Source: Gracilariopsis chorda
Taxonomy: Eukaryota; Rhodophyta; Florideophyceae; Gracilariales; Gracilariaceae
DNA length: 64,000 nt
NCBI GenBank assembly: GCA_003194525.1
Contig: NBIV01000132.1
Span: 124,001-188,000 of the forward strand
Direction of reading: 5' to 3'
Positions 10,020 to 20,289 of the stretch are shown here, one piece after another (position 1 is the stretch's first letter; every line of letters begins with the position of its first letter). The notes beneath the pieces were generated by a model. That model was given only the letters and a program-made list of their open reading frames with translations, was not told the origin of the DNA and ran no database searches. The translations under genes and the position numbers were made by a program.

Positions 10020-11092
10020 TTCGACGTCCATGCGAGTAGCTATTGAAATGTGCTTCCACTTCAACTTAATGGGATTCAACTAGGAGAAGGTGTGGTATAG
10101 AACTGTGTGTAGTATACACAGCAATACGCTAAGAAATGCGCTCGTCGACAAACAGCCAGTTTTGTACACATTGCTGTGACTCATTCATGGCTTTGTAGCT
10201 CTGAGGCGGCTTTCTTTGTCATGGATCCAATGCAAGTCTAACAAGCTCACCATCTCTACGTCGGGCATGGATCACTCACACTAGTATCGATGAAGCCCTG
10301 GCATGTGAACTGAGAAAGTTCTACAATGGTAACAAACACCAAACGCCTCCGATAGGTAGCATACAAACACGCCTCCCGACAATTCCAGCATTTGGATCTG
10401 CTTGATTCATCCAACACCATTTGCAAACGATACGGCGGGAAGAGACACCTCCACGTGCACCGTTCAGTTCGATGAGAACAAGCTGTGTAAGGTTACGCTC
10501 CCGTCCCCACTTTGAGCGAGCTTTGCCAGCGTTACTTCTCGACAGGATCGCTTCATTTCGTTGATATGACTTGTTTCAGTTGGGGTCTCGCGTGTTTTCC
10601 GTTGGTGTATGGTCAAACACAGAAGCCCTCCTGCGTTCCTTACTGCACACAACAAGACATGATGCAGCGTGGACACGCATGATTACACGTTTGACCAACA
10701 AGTGCTTGGAAAAACCAAAGCAAAGCGTAATTGTGACTTTCCCTTCGGTATCCAACAGAAGGGTAAAGTTACAAAGGTAGAGGCTTTGATCGCGTCAATA
10801 TAGAAGGGTAGATCAGAGCAGTTGAGGAACCGAGAATGTAATCTTTGTTGGAAACGACGGGAAGTGGACGACGGAAATAAACAGGCACACCTTGTCGGCC
10901 CCCAGAGCGTCTGCTTGTTCCGTTTTCGTCGTCCTCTCGGTTCCGATTTGTGCTCTGGAGTTCTTTCTTTGTCACCTTCCCACTTCCCATGGCAATCATC
11001 ATCCCATCTTTCCTGGGTATAATCAGGTGAACCTTCATGCAAGGTGAACCTTCATGCAAGGTGCAAATACTCTGTGCATCCTGCTGGCAATT
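10020..11092. other. No supported gene; 17-bp tandem duplication
   Basis: A minus-strand frame from about 11040 to 10769 (starting MKVHLIIPRKDG) has plausible composition but no domain, promoter or partner, so it is not called. A 17-base unit AGGTGAACCTTCATGCA is repeated in tandem at 11025-11041 and 11042-11058. Confidence 0.45.
11025..11058. repeat. Tandem duplication, 2 x 17 bp
   Basis: Two exact copies of AGGTGAACCTTCATGCA lie next to each other, and a third partial copy (AGGTG) follows. Likely a replication-slippage product. Confidence 0.85.
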
Positions 11093-11148
11093 CTGCCAGC
11101 AATGCTCTCTACCGATGTAAAAACTTCGGTAGAAAGCATTGCTGGCAG
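11093..11148. repeat. Hairpin with 23-bp arms
   Basis: Bases 11093-11115 and 11126-11148 are reverse complements with one mismatch and a ten-base loop. A second, shorter inverted word (TGCTGGCA / TGCCAGCA) overlaps the left arm. It is not a rho-independent type terminator, and no gene ends here. Confidence 0.8.
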
Positions 11149-11874
11149 TATTCAAACGCCGACTACAAAGTTTGCACCAAATAAGAAAAAAGAAAAAAGA
11201 AACTTGGGTGTCACAGGGGTGTATCGGTTTCCTTCCCAGAAACCTGATCTTCGTTAAGAAGTCCTCGGCCACGGCAGCAGCTTGAAAGCGGTTCAAATGC
11301 CCGCATACTTGGTCGCCCCCCTCCGCGACTCCGTGAAGTCGGCGAGAGCATTATAGATACATTATACTGTCTCAACCTTTGTCCTGGAAGCCTGCTGTAC
11401 GATGAATCCACTGCTAAGAAGCAAAAGCCAAAAGTCTTTTTCGCGGCGTGTTCGTTGCAAGTTGTGGGCATCAGAATACGGAATGTGGCATCAATTCAAA
11501 CTGTAAGGCTCCCTCTGACCCAGCTGCTACGAAGAGCTGCTACGAAGACGATTACTTCTGTGAGGTGTGTGCAACCCAGACATATATGTATACCATGCAT
11601 TCTGACAATGATATTCAGTTACACCAGCAGTGCGGGAGAAGTAGAACTAGATGGTTGTAGCATGCAACACCAGGTTTTGAAAGGAAAACAGGCATCAAAG
11701 ATCAAGTAGAATTAGTTAAACACGACGCCTTAAAGCTCACCAATGACAGAAAACTGGTAGTATGATTCTTTCAATACGCAAACTTCTTTATAGGGTTAGA
11801 CTCACTACGCCCATAATCCAGCTTCCGCTTCATAGCGGACCCTCGCTACGAAACTCAAGGCTCATGATGCACAA
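11149..11874. other. No supported gene
   Basis: Overlapping short frames only. It forms the downstream flank of the minus-strand secreted-protein gene that ends at 11875. Confidence 0.4.
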
Positions 11875-12498
11875 CTAGAATTGTGCATAGAAAAGCACGC
11901 AGTTGTTTTCTATGCGCGCTTGCCTTGCAGGCATGCGCACGACCTCTCTAACACGCGGCGGTGACACAGAGGTGTCGAGAATTTCGTACTCCGTCAGATA
12001 CATCAGCACACAAGCTCCATTCGGAACGTGTCTCCTCAACGCGTGCTCACGGCTGCGGGATATGCCAGAGCCACGGGTACCACGAATGCGAACGGCATTG
12101 AATAACCTTCCTGGGATGTTTAGGTACGTGCATCTGTGTTCGTAGTAGCTTCCATTGTTGAAATATTCCGGTTCACAAGTAAATACATCTCGTTTGCGGT
12201 CGACAGATTTGACCCTACCGATTTCAGAGTCAAAGTATTCAGGGCTCTTCCATACAATTCGCGGTGTGAACGACCCGGAGTGCGAACCTTTCAGGGAAAA
12301 GTTACCGGAGCCCCATTTCACATGGTCGAAAGTTCCATACAAGTCTTTGAAGGCAAACCTGCAAAGACCGGTGTCGCCTTTGACCTCACACCACTCATAT
12401 GTGACACCTTGGTTTATTGCAAGACCGGTTTCCTGCCCGTATATACCACAAGTCAAGACGAGTACCGAGAGAATGAAAATATGCAGTGAAGAGATCAT
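11875..12498 (-). CDS. Secreted protein of unknown family, 207 aa
   Basis: The protein starts MISSLHIFILSVLVLTCG, a clear signal peptide, and the mature part has nine cysteines, several aromatic residues and possible N-glycosylation sites (NFS, NGS). I recognise no family. A Met 17 codons upstream (12549) is in frame, but it would lengthen the protein with a non-hydrophobic lead, and the TATA box at 12569-12575 predicts transcription from about 12540, so the inner Met is preferred. No intron is evident. It probably is an extracellular or wall protein. Confidence 0.7.
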   Translation of the reverse strand: MISSLHIFILSVLVLTCGIYGQETGLAINQGVTYEWCEVKGDTGLCRFAFKDLYGTFDHVKWGSGNFSLKGSHSGSFTPRIVWKSPEYFDSEIGRVKSVDRKRDVFTCEPEYFNNGSYYEHRCTYLNIPGRLFNAVRIRGTRGSGISRSREHALRRHVPNGACVLMYLTEYEILDTSVSPPRVREVVRMPARQARIENNCVLFYAQF

Positions 12499-12568
12499 GA
12501 TGGATTCGTACTGAAACGTGAGTATAAAGTTACGGAGAGAGGGAAACAAAATGAGATGTAGTGGCTCA

Positions 12569-12575
12569 TTTTATA
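12569..12575 (-). promoter_or_regulatory. TATA box of the 11.9-kb secreted-protein gene
   Basis: TATAAAA on the minus strand about 30 bases before the inferred transcription start and 71 bases before the chosen start codon. Confidence 0.6.
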
Positions 12576-12834
12576 GGAGTTGGAAGACAACGACATCACA
12601 TGCAGAGTTGCGATGAGCCAGGATCCTCCTCTTTACCAGCTCTATGTGCATGGGCTCCAGAACGGCCTACTTTCGGATGCCCAGCAAGTTTCTTGTCCAT
12701 TAGGCAGTACCAGTCACTACATTCCGTTTTGGATGTAAAACATGTGCCACATGCAGATAGATTCATCTTCCAGTTTGATGTTCAAAGTGGATGCGGATTA
12801 GGGTGACTAGAGTGGCTGATAGACTGCGTCCTAG

Positions 12835-12888
12835 ATATGAGGTCAGCGGTCCGATAGACACTTGTCTATCGGACCGCTGACCTCATAT
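12835..12888. repeat. Perfect 26-bp hairpin with a 2-base loop
   Basis: ATATGAGGTCAGCGGTCCGA and six further bases (12835-12860) face their exact complement at 12863-12888. The word ATATGAGGTCA then recurs directly (12885-12895). No flanking target duplication or longer terminal repeat was found, so it may be the core of a small foldback element. Confidence 0.9.
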
Positions 12889-14086
12889 GAGGTCAAAACA
12901 ATCAACTTTACATTTAATTTTAGTTATTTTGATCGGATTTTTTTGCCTTTTGTAGTTTGTATAAGTTATGCAACATATTTTTGTATAGCAAAAATTCTAA
13001 GCTTCTGTTGTTTATGCTAGGTGAGAAGCAGAAACATAAGACAACCAGATGGTTTGATAGAGATGTGCTTGAAAAATATGTCGAATTTACTACAGAGCTT
13101 CAGAAAACCGGCTTTTTTGATATCAAAAACGTACTTTTGATTCAAAAACACCGTTCCTGACGCGTGTATGAAAGGTTCAAAACCTTCAAAAAATAATCAT
13201 TTGGCTACAGTACATCCGGGCGGATAGACACTAGGAACAGGAGAAGAATTCCTAGATCCTCCTGTAGTGGGATCACAACCAGTAATTGTACTGAATCATA
13301 GTTCTTCGGGTAAGCGTCTGGAATCCCTCCGCAAGCCGTGTAACCGCCCCTGGCAATCTTGAGCAATTCACAAAGTCCCGGAGTCCAACTCATAAGCCAC
13401 TTAAAATTCCAGTATTATTCCTCATGCTTCTGTTGTCATGATTTTGATCTCCAGCCGCGGGTAGCGGATGAAATTAGAGAGAATTCGATATCGGGCTGCT
13501 AACCCGAACTAACTGATCAATATGACGTACAGGAGTGGAACGAGCGCTTCGTACAGCGAATATGGATGCGGACTGGAAGAAATAGTATGGATGCCGCCTT
13601 AAGCACAAGTTTTTTTTGAACTTCGGTCTTTTCAGAGGACATGTCACTACCTGCAAGTCAAATCAAACAGGTGCCTCTTCTATAGCGGTAGGGGGAGCCA
13701 AATGCAAACGCTTAGAGTTTCCTATCAAGGAGGCACCATACTCAAGATGTTCTCTCTCCGCCTTTCCTAGGACATCAGTCGCTGAATTAATTCGAAACAA
13801 TATCCATTCGTTAGTATCCTTGGAGAGAAGGCTGAGTGTAGTAAGCGGTACGGCAGCCACGGGTAACTCCTCTCAGTGTCAGAGTGGCGATGTATTTTCT
13901 TGTCCTTACCTCACTGATTTTGGGAGGATGAACGCCGCCGCCAAAGGCCGCCCCCTGCGCGGTTGTGTGATGCATATGTGGATCTCTGATCTGTTCATAT
14001 GTTGGTGTAAGAGATCAAAAATTACTGCACGCGATATATACTATGCAGTTCGCCGTGCCTTCACCACGTGTCCAAGCATGGCGTGC
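12889..14086. other. No supported gene
   Basis: AT-rich at 12900-13200, then overlapping frames on both strands without domains. The 169-codon plus frame at 13616-14125 runs through the tRNA gene and is rejected. Confidence 0.4.
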
Positions 14087-14160
14087 GTCTCCATAGCTCA
14101 GCTGGTTAGAGCGCGGGACTGTTAATCTCGAGGCCGTGGGTTCAAGCCCCACTGGGGACT
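14087..14160 (+). tRNA. tRNA-Asn (anticodon GUU)
   Basis: A full cloverleaf: acceptor GTCTCCA paired with TGGGGAC, D arm around GCTCAGCTGGTTAGAGC, anticodon stem CGGGA/TCTCG holding the loop CTGTTAA (anticodon GTT), and a T arm GTGGG TTCAAGC CCCAC. The discriminator base is T and CCA is not encoded, as in eukaryotic nuclear genes. There is no intron. The internal A and B boxes serve as the RNA polymerase III promoter. Confidence 0.97.
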
Positions 14161-14161
14161 C

Positions 14162-14165
14162 TTTT
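14162..14165 (+). terminator. RNA polymerase III terminator (T4)
   Basis: TTTT lies one base after the tRNA 3' end, the standard stop signal for polymerase III. Confidence 0.8.
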
Positions 14166-15905
14166 GTTAGCAATGCACGAGAAATCCTCGCTGTATGTCT
14201 GTGCATCATGCTATCCTTTCACCCTTTCATTACCCTATCATTACCAAAAACAGATAAATCTGTCCAACTGGGTGGCCAATTGTAAACATTCGTTTTGGCG
14301 TTTTGCAGCCATTCCATTGGTGCTGCAAAGTGCGCAGACCTCTTTGCCAGATAATAAAGTCCACAAGAAACCTTTTCTCCAACCTGTGGCTCTCAGCCCG
14401 CGGCTCTCAGCCCGCCTGAATCAAAATAAAAGTTTGGCGAGCCAATCACCGTACCGGACTACTCTCTTATCGGATATGTGTATATCTGTTGATTTTTTGG
14501 GCGTCAAAAGCGTTAACCCTTTTGACCCTGCGCGCTCATGTCTTTTGCTAGACCTAAGCTTGTAATATGATTGGGTAAAACACTGTAAGCAATTTAAACA
14601 ATCGGTTGCTAGACTGCCAAGTACTCAAAACGTCTTATGTCTGCTGAGACATACATAAGAAAGGACGTATTGCAGCGCATTATTGAAACGTTTAGACAAA
14701 CGTGTACTTGTTGTCTTAAAATTGCTTGTTGAAACACGAAATTGTAGATTCTTGCTGAAATTTTGATTGGCTCTTTCTTATGTCTAGAACCGGCAAATAT
14801 CAGCATTAAGGGCTTTGCTAGAGTGGCATGTGGACGGGACTTCTTGAACTCCTCGCTCCATCAACGATAGCTCAGTAGAATTGAAGGAATTTGGGAATTC
14901 CACAGCCTTGGCTGTTGCAGAGATCGACAGAAAAGCGACGTCAACTTGGACAGAATGGATGAACTTGGACAGATCAGTGCTACTGTCTCCAGTATTCCAG
15001 CAACAAAAAAGTGAGATTCCGACTCCAAGCAGATAAGACACAGGCCTCTATGAAGTAGGAAACGGAGCAAGGCGTTTGGAGAAAGCGGAACCACAGCGCA
15101 ATGACTCCTGAATCCATGTCGTCAAAAGAATGCCGTAGCGGAGACTGCTACGACGAAGGAGAAGCTCGGATTACCAGTGGTTAGGGCGCGAAAGTGGACC
15201 CAGAAGTGTTGAATCTTTTGTCTTCCATTAAACACTTCGTTCTGTTTCGAAAACCCCATTCTGAAAGCAATAAAAGTGAGCCACTATCATTTCCCAACGA
15301 ACTTGATATGCTGCAGAAGAATTCCGATAAGCTTTCCGTCCATTTATTCGTGTTTTGTGAGCTCGTGGCTGAGAACAGTATTCGTATTCCATTATGTAAA
15401 AAATTTGGTTGTTCGCTTATGACTATATCGTGACCGAGGTACGTACACATGGCCCTGGAGCTTATCATGTCCATAGCTGTCTGGCGGATGCAGACCCAGA
15501 GAGGATAAGAGTGACGAATGCGAGCTTAATTATTCCCCACAAAATGGAGTAAAGCGTTAACCTTTATCTATCGATAAGAAACCTTTTCTCAGCTGTTTCG
15601 ACAGTTTCGGTTTCGCAGCGTGTGTGTGACAGGCGTTTCTAGGCGTGCATCTGGATATGAAAGAAAAAAATACGTTCAACTTTCAGGATCTGAAATACTT
15701 CTTCTTTCTTTAACTGAAACATGAGTTCACTGCACAGTTCTAAGAAAACAAGAATGGCATCCATCGGTGCTCAATTCGGCACCTGATAAGTATACTTAGT
15801 GCATTCAAATGAAGCACAAATATCACACGGTTTCCTCAATTAAACGATAGGATGACTGGACCATGCCCCAGTTTCGATCTAGGTTGTGGTCACAATGCTA
15901 TATTT
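14166..15905. other. No supported gene; 14-bp tandem duplication
   Basis: No supported coding region. GGCTCTCAGCCCGC is repeated in tandem at 14388-14401 and 14402-14415. Several frames of 60-130 codons overlap without domains. Confidence 0.45.
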
Positions 15906-16376
15906 TCACTGTGTCGGAACTAATAGTTGAGAATCGTTGAGAATCGTTGTGAGCGATCTCACAGCCGGCGTCGCCCTCGCGGACATCACCGCCGGCCACT
16001 TCGCTCTGGTTTTGCCCAGTCTTGAGTAAAACCCCTCGGGCTCCTGCAGGGCTATAATCTGCAAAATTTCTGCGCCTGCCACTCGTAATGTTTGGCGGGT
16101 CCGTGACTCGTCCACAACCGTTCTACGTCTACCACTTACATTCCTTTCTGGCATGTTCAATTGTAATTGAATACCCTCACTTCCCCTTGAAGAGGCTGAA
16201 GTCCAGCTAGGACTGGCGGAACGCGTGAAGGTCTGCGAAAGGGTGCGGGAGAACAATGTACAAGGGTAACACTCACTCATTCTGTCTCCTACCTGATTTA
16301 CTCGAAACAAAAAGGATCCCTGAATTGAGATTACACAAGAAGATACAGAGGTCAGAAAGAATAATGAGCGGTGCAT
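15906..16376 (-). CDS. Possible small secreted protein, weak
   Basis: An open frame of 156 codons begins with a signal-peptide-like MHRSLFFLTSVSSCVISIQG and continues basic and serine-rich. GT and AG words at about 16292 and 16225 could mark a short intron, which would leave the frame intact around it. No TATA box, cysteine pattern or family was recognised. It could be a chance frame. Confidence 0.3.
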   Translation of the reverse strand: MHRSLFFLTSVSSCVISIQGSFLFRVNQVGDRMSECYPCTLFSRTLSQTFTRSASPSWTSASSRGSEGIQLQLNMPERNVSGRRRTVVDESRTRQTLRVAGAEILQIIALQEPEGFYSRLGKTRAKWPAVMSARATPAVRSLTTILNDSQLLVPTQ

Positions 16377-17447
16377 AGCGAAAGCTTTCTTTGTGTTGAT
16401 TTAAATCAAACATGCTTCTCCGAGAAGCTCCTCATACGATACCTCCTAGAATGTATTCATAAAGGCCAAAAACTATGTTAAGATAGTGAATCTTCAACGA
16501 TTAAATACAACACCCAACTGTTGGACAAAAACTTCCTGTCAACAAGAAGGAACGTGCACGGGCCTTGGAGCGCAAATTCATGTCATGAACAATACTAGCA
16601 CAACATGTCCCAGAAGTTTATATTGCATTGAATGGGCCAAATACAATTACACATCAAGAGACGAGGAATGGTCGTTCATCGATCTGGAACTCTAAAGCCG
16701 ACCGTTGCTTATGTCGGTCGAACCTCTTTTCCTGTCCAGCAAAAGCGCACGCATACAGGGATTGCTTGAACATGCCAGTATAAACACAATCTTCAAGGCC
16801 CACGATAAAGCTGTGCATCGAGCTTTAACCGTCGAAGGTCGCTCTGTATAGTGCGCCATGCTTCTAAGGTTCATCCAAAGCATCTACAACCACCTTCACT
16901 TGTTGTAAGAATGATGTGTTCAGAAGCAAGGCCATAATTCAAGGAGGTTGGTCCCGGACAAGAGCTTCGATTCCAACCTTGTCGAACGTTTTATTTCGCA
17001 ATCCTTCATAGACCATTTCGTTCCGTACGTAAGTTGTCTTGAGAAGATGCAGCGTCTCCTTGTTCATATATTGCGCAGTACGTTTCACACTGCTTTCTCC
17101 CCATCCAGAGTAATCAGAATGCTGGTTGTTGACACTATCGGACACGTGATATCCTCTTCGACAACTAGAGATGAATAGACAGACCATTCTTCAAGCAAAT
17201 GTCCTATTGTATAGTCATTCTGACATTATCCAGAAGATCGCAATTTACCACGCAAAGGGCCCGACCCACTGCAACAAGAGGTTACATGATGCTTGATAGC
17301 CCTTCAAAAGCACACTCTTGAAGCATAATCCGTTGAGCTCTGATATATTCTGCGCTAGTGCCGGGTAACTTTCATCATTACAAAAAGAGGCAGCCCTGTT
17401 GCTAACCAATATCCTGAAATGCTGCTGATAAGTGCACCGTCATCAAG
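16377..17447. other. No firm gene
   Basis: A 69-codon plus frame at 16486-16695 has a cysteine-containing, glycosylation-site-rich composition like a piece of a secreted protein (for example MNNTSTTCPRSLYC) but no signal peptide. Otherwise nothing is supported. The region up to 17447 holds the Kelch gene's upstream sequence, without a clear TATA box. Confidence 0.35.
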
Positions 17448-18755
17448 ATGCTCTTCATCCGTTTCTTGCTCTTCCTATCATTAATACTATCATTTCAGTG
17501 GAAAGCAGCTGCGCAAGAAGGCAGTACAACAACGGATGAAGTTGCTGATTCATCTTCAATACAGCCAAGCCCCACTCCAGTAACGGCTGATGTAATAACG
17601 GAGACATCCATACCCATACTCCCATCCCCCGATGTGGCTCCTCCCTCAGCCGTGATCGAAGACGCGCAAGGACCTCCAAACTCCGCGTCAACCCCGCCTG
17701 AAGTCACTCCGGAACCGTCTCCCGTCTTTGTGCATCCTGTCGTAACCCCAGAGCCAACTGCGGTCCCGCCCGTTACCTCAGGTGAGAATAGTGGAAGCGT
17801 GAAATTTGTTGATGCAGAATGGTCATCGCAAGCAAATTATCCGCTCCCACTGCTTGAATCAGCAGGCGGCATGCTGCGGACAAAGGACGGAAAGAATCTG
17901 CTCATGGTTGCTGGAGGTTACTTTGATAACGCAGATTTGCATACAACAAAGGAAGCGTACGTACTCAACGTAGATGAGGAAAAGGGGGTGTGGGAACGAG
18001 TACCCGATATGCCTCGCCATCTCACTCATTGTGCGCAGGTTTTAGTCGAAGATCGTATGTACTTGTGCGGCGGTTTTCTCAGTAAGGCTCCCGGTCGTTC
18101 TGTCGGTTCCTGTTACATGTTTTCGTATGGCGAAAGAAAATGGGAAACCATTCCAAAACTCCCTTTGGCTGTTGGTGGCGGTGGCATGGTATATATTTCT
18201 CAACTCGACTCTCTGCTGTTCTCATCCGGGATGATTCGGCAACAAGATGAATGGCATGGAATCGACTCTACGCATTCCTATATGCTCGATCTCAAGAACA
18301 TGGGCGCTGGTTGGGTACGAAAAGCAGATATTCCTAACCCTAGAAACCATATGTCGGGAGTTAGTGTTCTGGGTCGATACTTCTTTGTAGGAGGGCAGAA
18401 AGGAGCTGATGAAGAGTCTGGTAACCAAAGATCTGTTCACGAATATGATTACTCAAACGATAAATGGATTGAAAAGGAATCGATTCCTGTACCACTTGGG
18501 CACATCTCAGCAAGCACGTTTCAATATGGACGGGGCTTCATTACGGTTGCTGGTATCACAGATGGCCGTCGACCAATCGCCAAAGTACACTATTATGACG
18601 CTGTGAAGAACATATGGAGTGAACTTGGGTTCTATCCCAGACAGGTCCAAAGTGTCGTCTGTGGACCCTCCAATGATGCTATTCACTGTTCGACTGGTCG
18701 CGGATTTCCAGGAGATGCCTCACAATCGTATTTCCGAAGACTATCAACAGAGTAG
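17448..18755 (+). CDS. Secreted Kelch-repeat (beta-propeller) protein, 435 aa
   Basis: Residues 1-22 form a signal peptide (MLFIRFLLFLSLILSFQWKA). Residues 23-115 are a Thr/Pro/Ser-rich linker with repeated TPEP and PEP words, typical of O-glycosylated or wall-linked stalks. From about residue 120 to the end there are repeated Kelch-like blades with GG turns followed by a spaced aromatic/Trp pair (for example GGGMVY, FFVGGQKG, VHYYDAVKNIWSEL). The arrangement suggests a six- or seven-blade propeller outside the cell, as in galactose-oxidase-like and other secreted Kelch proteins; no copper-ligand set can be assigned, so an enzymatic role is not claimed. The gene is single-exon. The ATG at 17448 is the first in frame and starts the signal peptide directly. 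Confidence 0.85.
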   Translation: MLFIRFLLFLSLILSFQWKAAAQEGSTTTDEVADSSSIQPSPTPVTADVITETSIPILPSPDVAPPSAVIEDAQGPPNSASTPPEVTPEPSPVFVHPVVTPEPTAVPPVTSGENSGSVKFVDAEWSSQANYPLPLLESAGGMLRTKDGKNLLMVAGGYFDNADLHTTKEAYVLNVDEEKGVWERVPDMPRHLTHCAQVLVEDRMYLCGGFLSKAPGRSVGSCYMFSYGERKWETIPKLPLAVGGGGMVYISQLDSLLFSSGMIRQQDEWHGIDSTHSYMLDLKNMGAGWVRKADIPNPRNHMSGVSVLGRYFFVGGQKGADEESGNQRSVHEYDYSNDKWIEKESIPVPLGHISASTFQYGRGFITVAGITDGRRPIAKVHYYDAVKNIWSELGFYPRQVQSVVCGPSNDAIHCSTGRGFPGDASQSYFRRLSTE

Positions 18756-20289
18756 TACATCTTATTGACCTTTCCTAACCAAGCCTCATCCGTTTTCCTT
18801 ACGTACTCTTTTGGTTCAGAGAAAGAGCAAACGATTTTTGCGATCACAACAACAAACTCCTTCCGCTGTACAACGTAGTTTTGACATGCTCGTCAATGAT
18901 CTTAGCTTGACCGGTTTCATTTAGCTAGATAGACACCGCGTTTCTTCACCACGTGGCCCCCACTAAAATGAAACTATTTTCAAATGAAGTGTCGGCATAA
19001 GACCTACAATCAATAGGTTGATTAGTATACCCCAGCCTCAGTAAGTTGATTGCAAGTTTTTCCCAGTATCTTGTCTCAACAGGAATTTCACTACCATGAG
19101 GAACGGCCCAATTGCACAAGATTCAATTGTAATGAAGAGTGCATTCAGTTGCACCTCAATATGGCAAAATATGCGCACCAGTCATTCCCGCTGCCCGGAC
19201 TCCGGCCCTCTTTTTGGGTCTTCCTTCTCTACGACCGTATGCCCTTCTATAGACATACACTACTGCATCTGTTGACCTTTGTGTCATACGTGGAAAGTCC
19301 TCTCGAGCTTCACCGTATCAAAGCTGTGTTGCCACAATCCATCACGACACCCAATTGGGAGCCGTTTGGTTAATTACTATTCAAAACACACAATTTTCGA
19401 AGCATACGGGTGCAATGGAACAAGATTACTCCGCAAGAACAGTAAACGCTTAAGCTACGCATATCATTCGCTAAAAGGCTCTAACGATAAAAAACAGTTG
19501 GGTGAGAGCCTGCCAAGTGTTTGCCTCGCTAATATGTACTGTAGTAGGCATAAGCAAGCTCTCGCTATTGGCTGTCGCTAATATCTGCACTTATCTGAGC
19601 AAAGGCTTCCTTTGAAACGCAGTCTACGGCGCGCCCCTGCACATCTAAATGAGTCGCCCACGCCCAAGTGTTCTTCCCCCATTGAAGACAAGAAATCTTT
19701 GAGTAGAAAGGGTAACCCTTTACAACAAAAATCGTTGGTACGGGCTACCCTTGGGTACCGTGGTAACCCTTCAACTATGCCTGGTGGGATTGCTAACCAT
19801 TTTTCCAACGGTGCTCTGTATGGAATGTATCCAGCTACCTTTGGTACCTTTGGTACACGTAGCACTTATAGGACAGAACCCCTTAGCCGATGTAGTCTAG
19901 AAGCTCGAAATTTCGATAAACGCTATTGCGATACCCCAGGAACCTCCAAATATTGAAGGCTACAGGCCCTACTAATAAGCTACTCGTGTAGAAGACGGAG
20001 TTAGGATTGCTAGCAATAGCACGGCTAGGGGGGACCGCTACCCTTATCGGCACAGAGGTAACCCTTTACATATCCTTTGTCCCCTCCTAGCTCGTCATGA
20101 TTGTTGGCATCAGACTTACGGAGTAGCCTTTCAACCAGTGTGGTATAATGATCCCCCTCCGCATGAGAACAGTTTGCACAATGCTAACAATCTGAGAACA
20201 TTCTGCATTCATCCTCCGTCTACGCTTTCGTCTGGTACCCGTTGACCTGTTTTGCGTTTTCTCAGCCTCCGCTACGTTTCTATTCCAAG
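18756..20289. other. No supported gene; GGTAACCCTT words
   Basis: Short frames only. The word GGTAACCCTT occurs at about 19710, 19771 and 20050 next to other GGTACC-like words, perhaps traces of a repeat. The end of this region is the upstream sequence of the glutamate receptor gene, with a weak TATAAT word near 20142. Confidence 0.4.

Noticed and set aside
13616-14125. Plus-strand frame of 169 codons
   Set aside because: It runs through the tRNA-Asn gene and has no domain, promoter or splice evidence.
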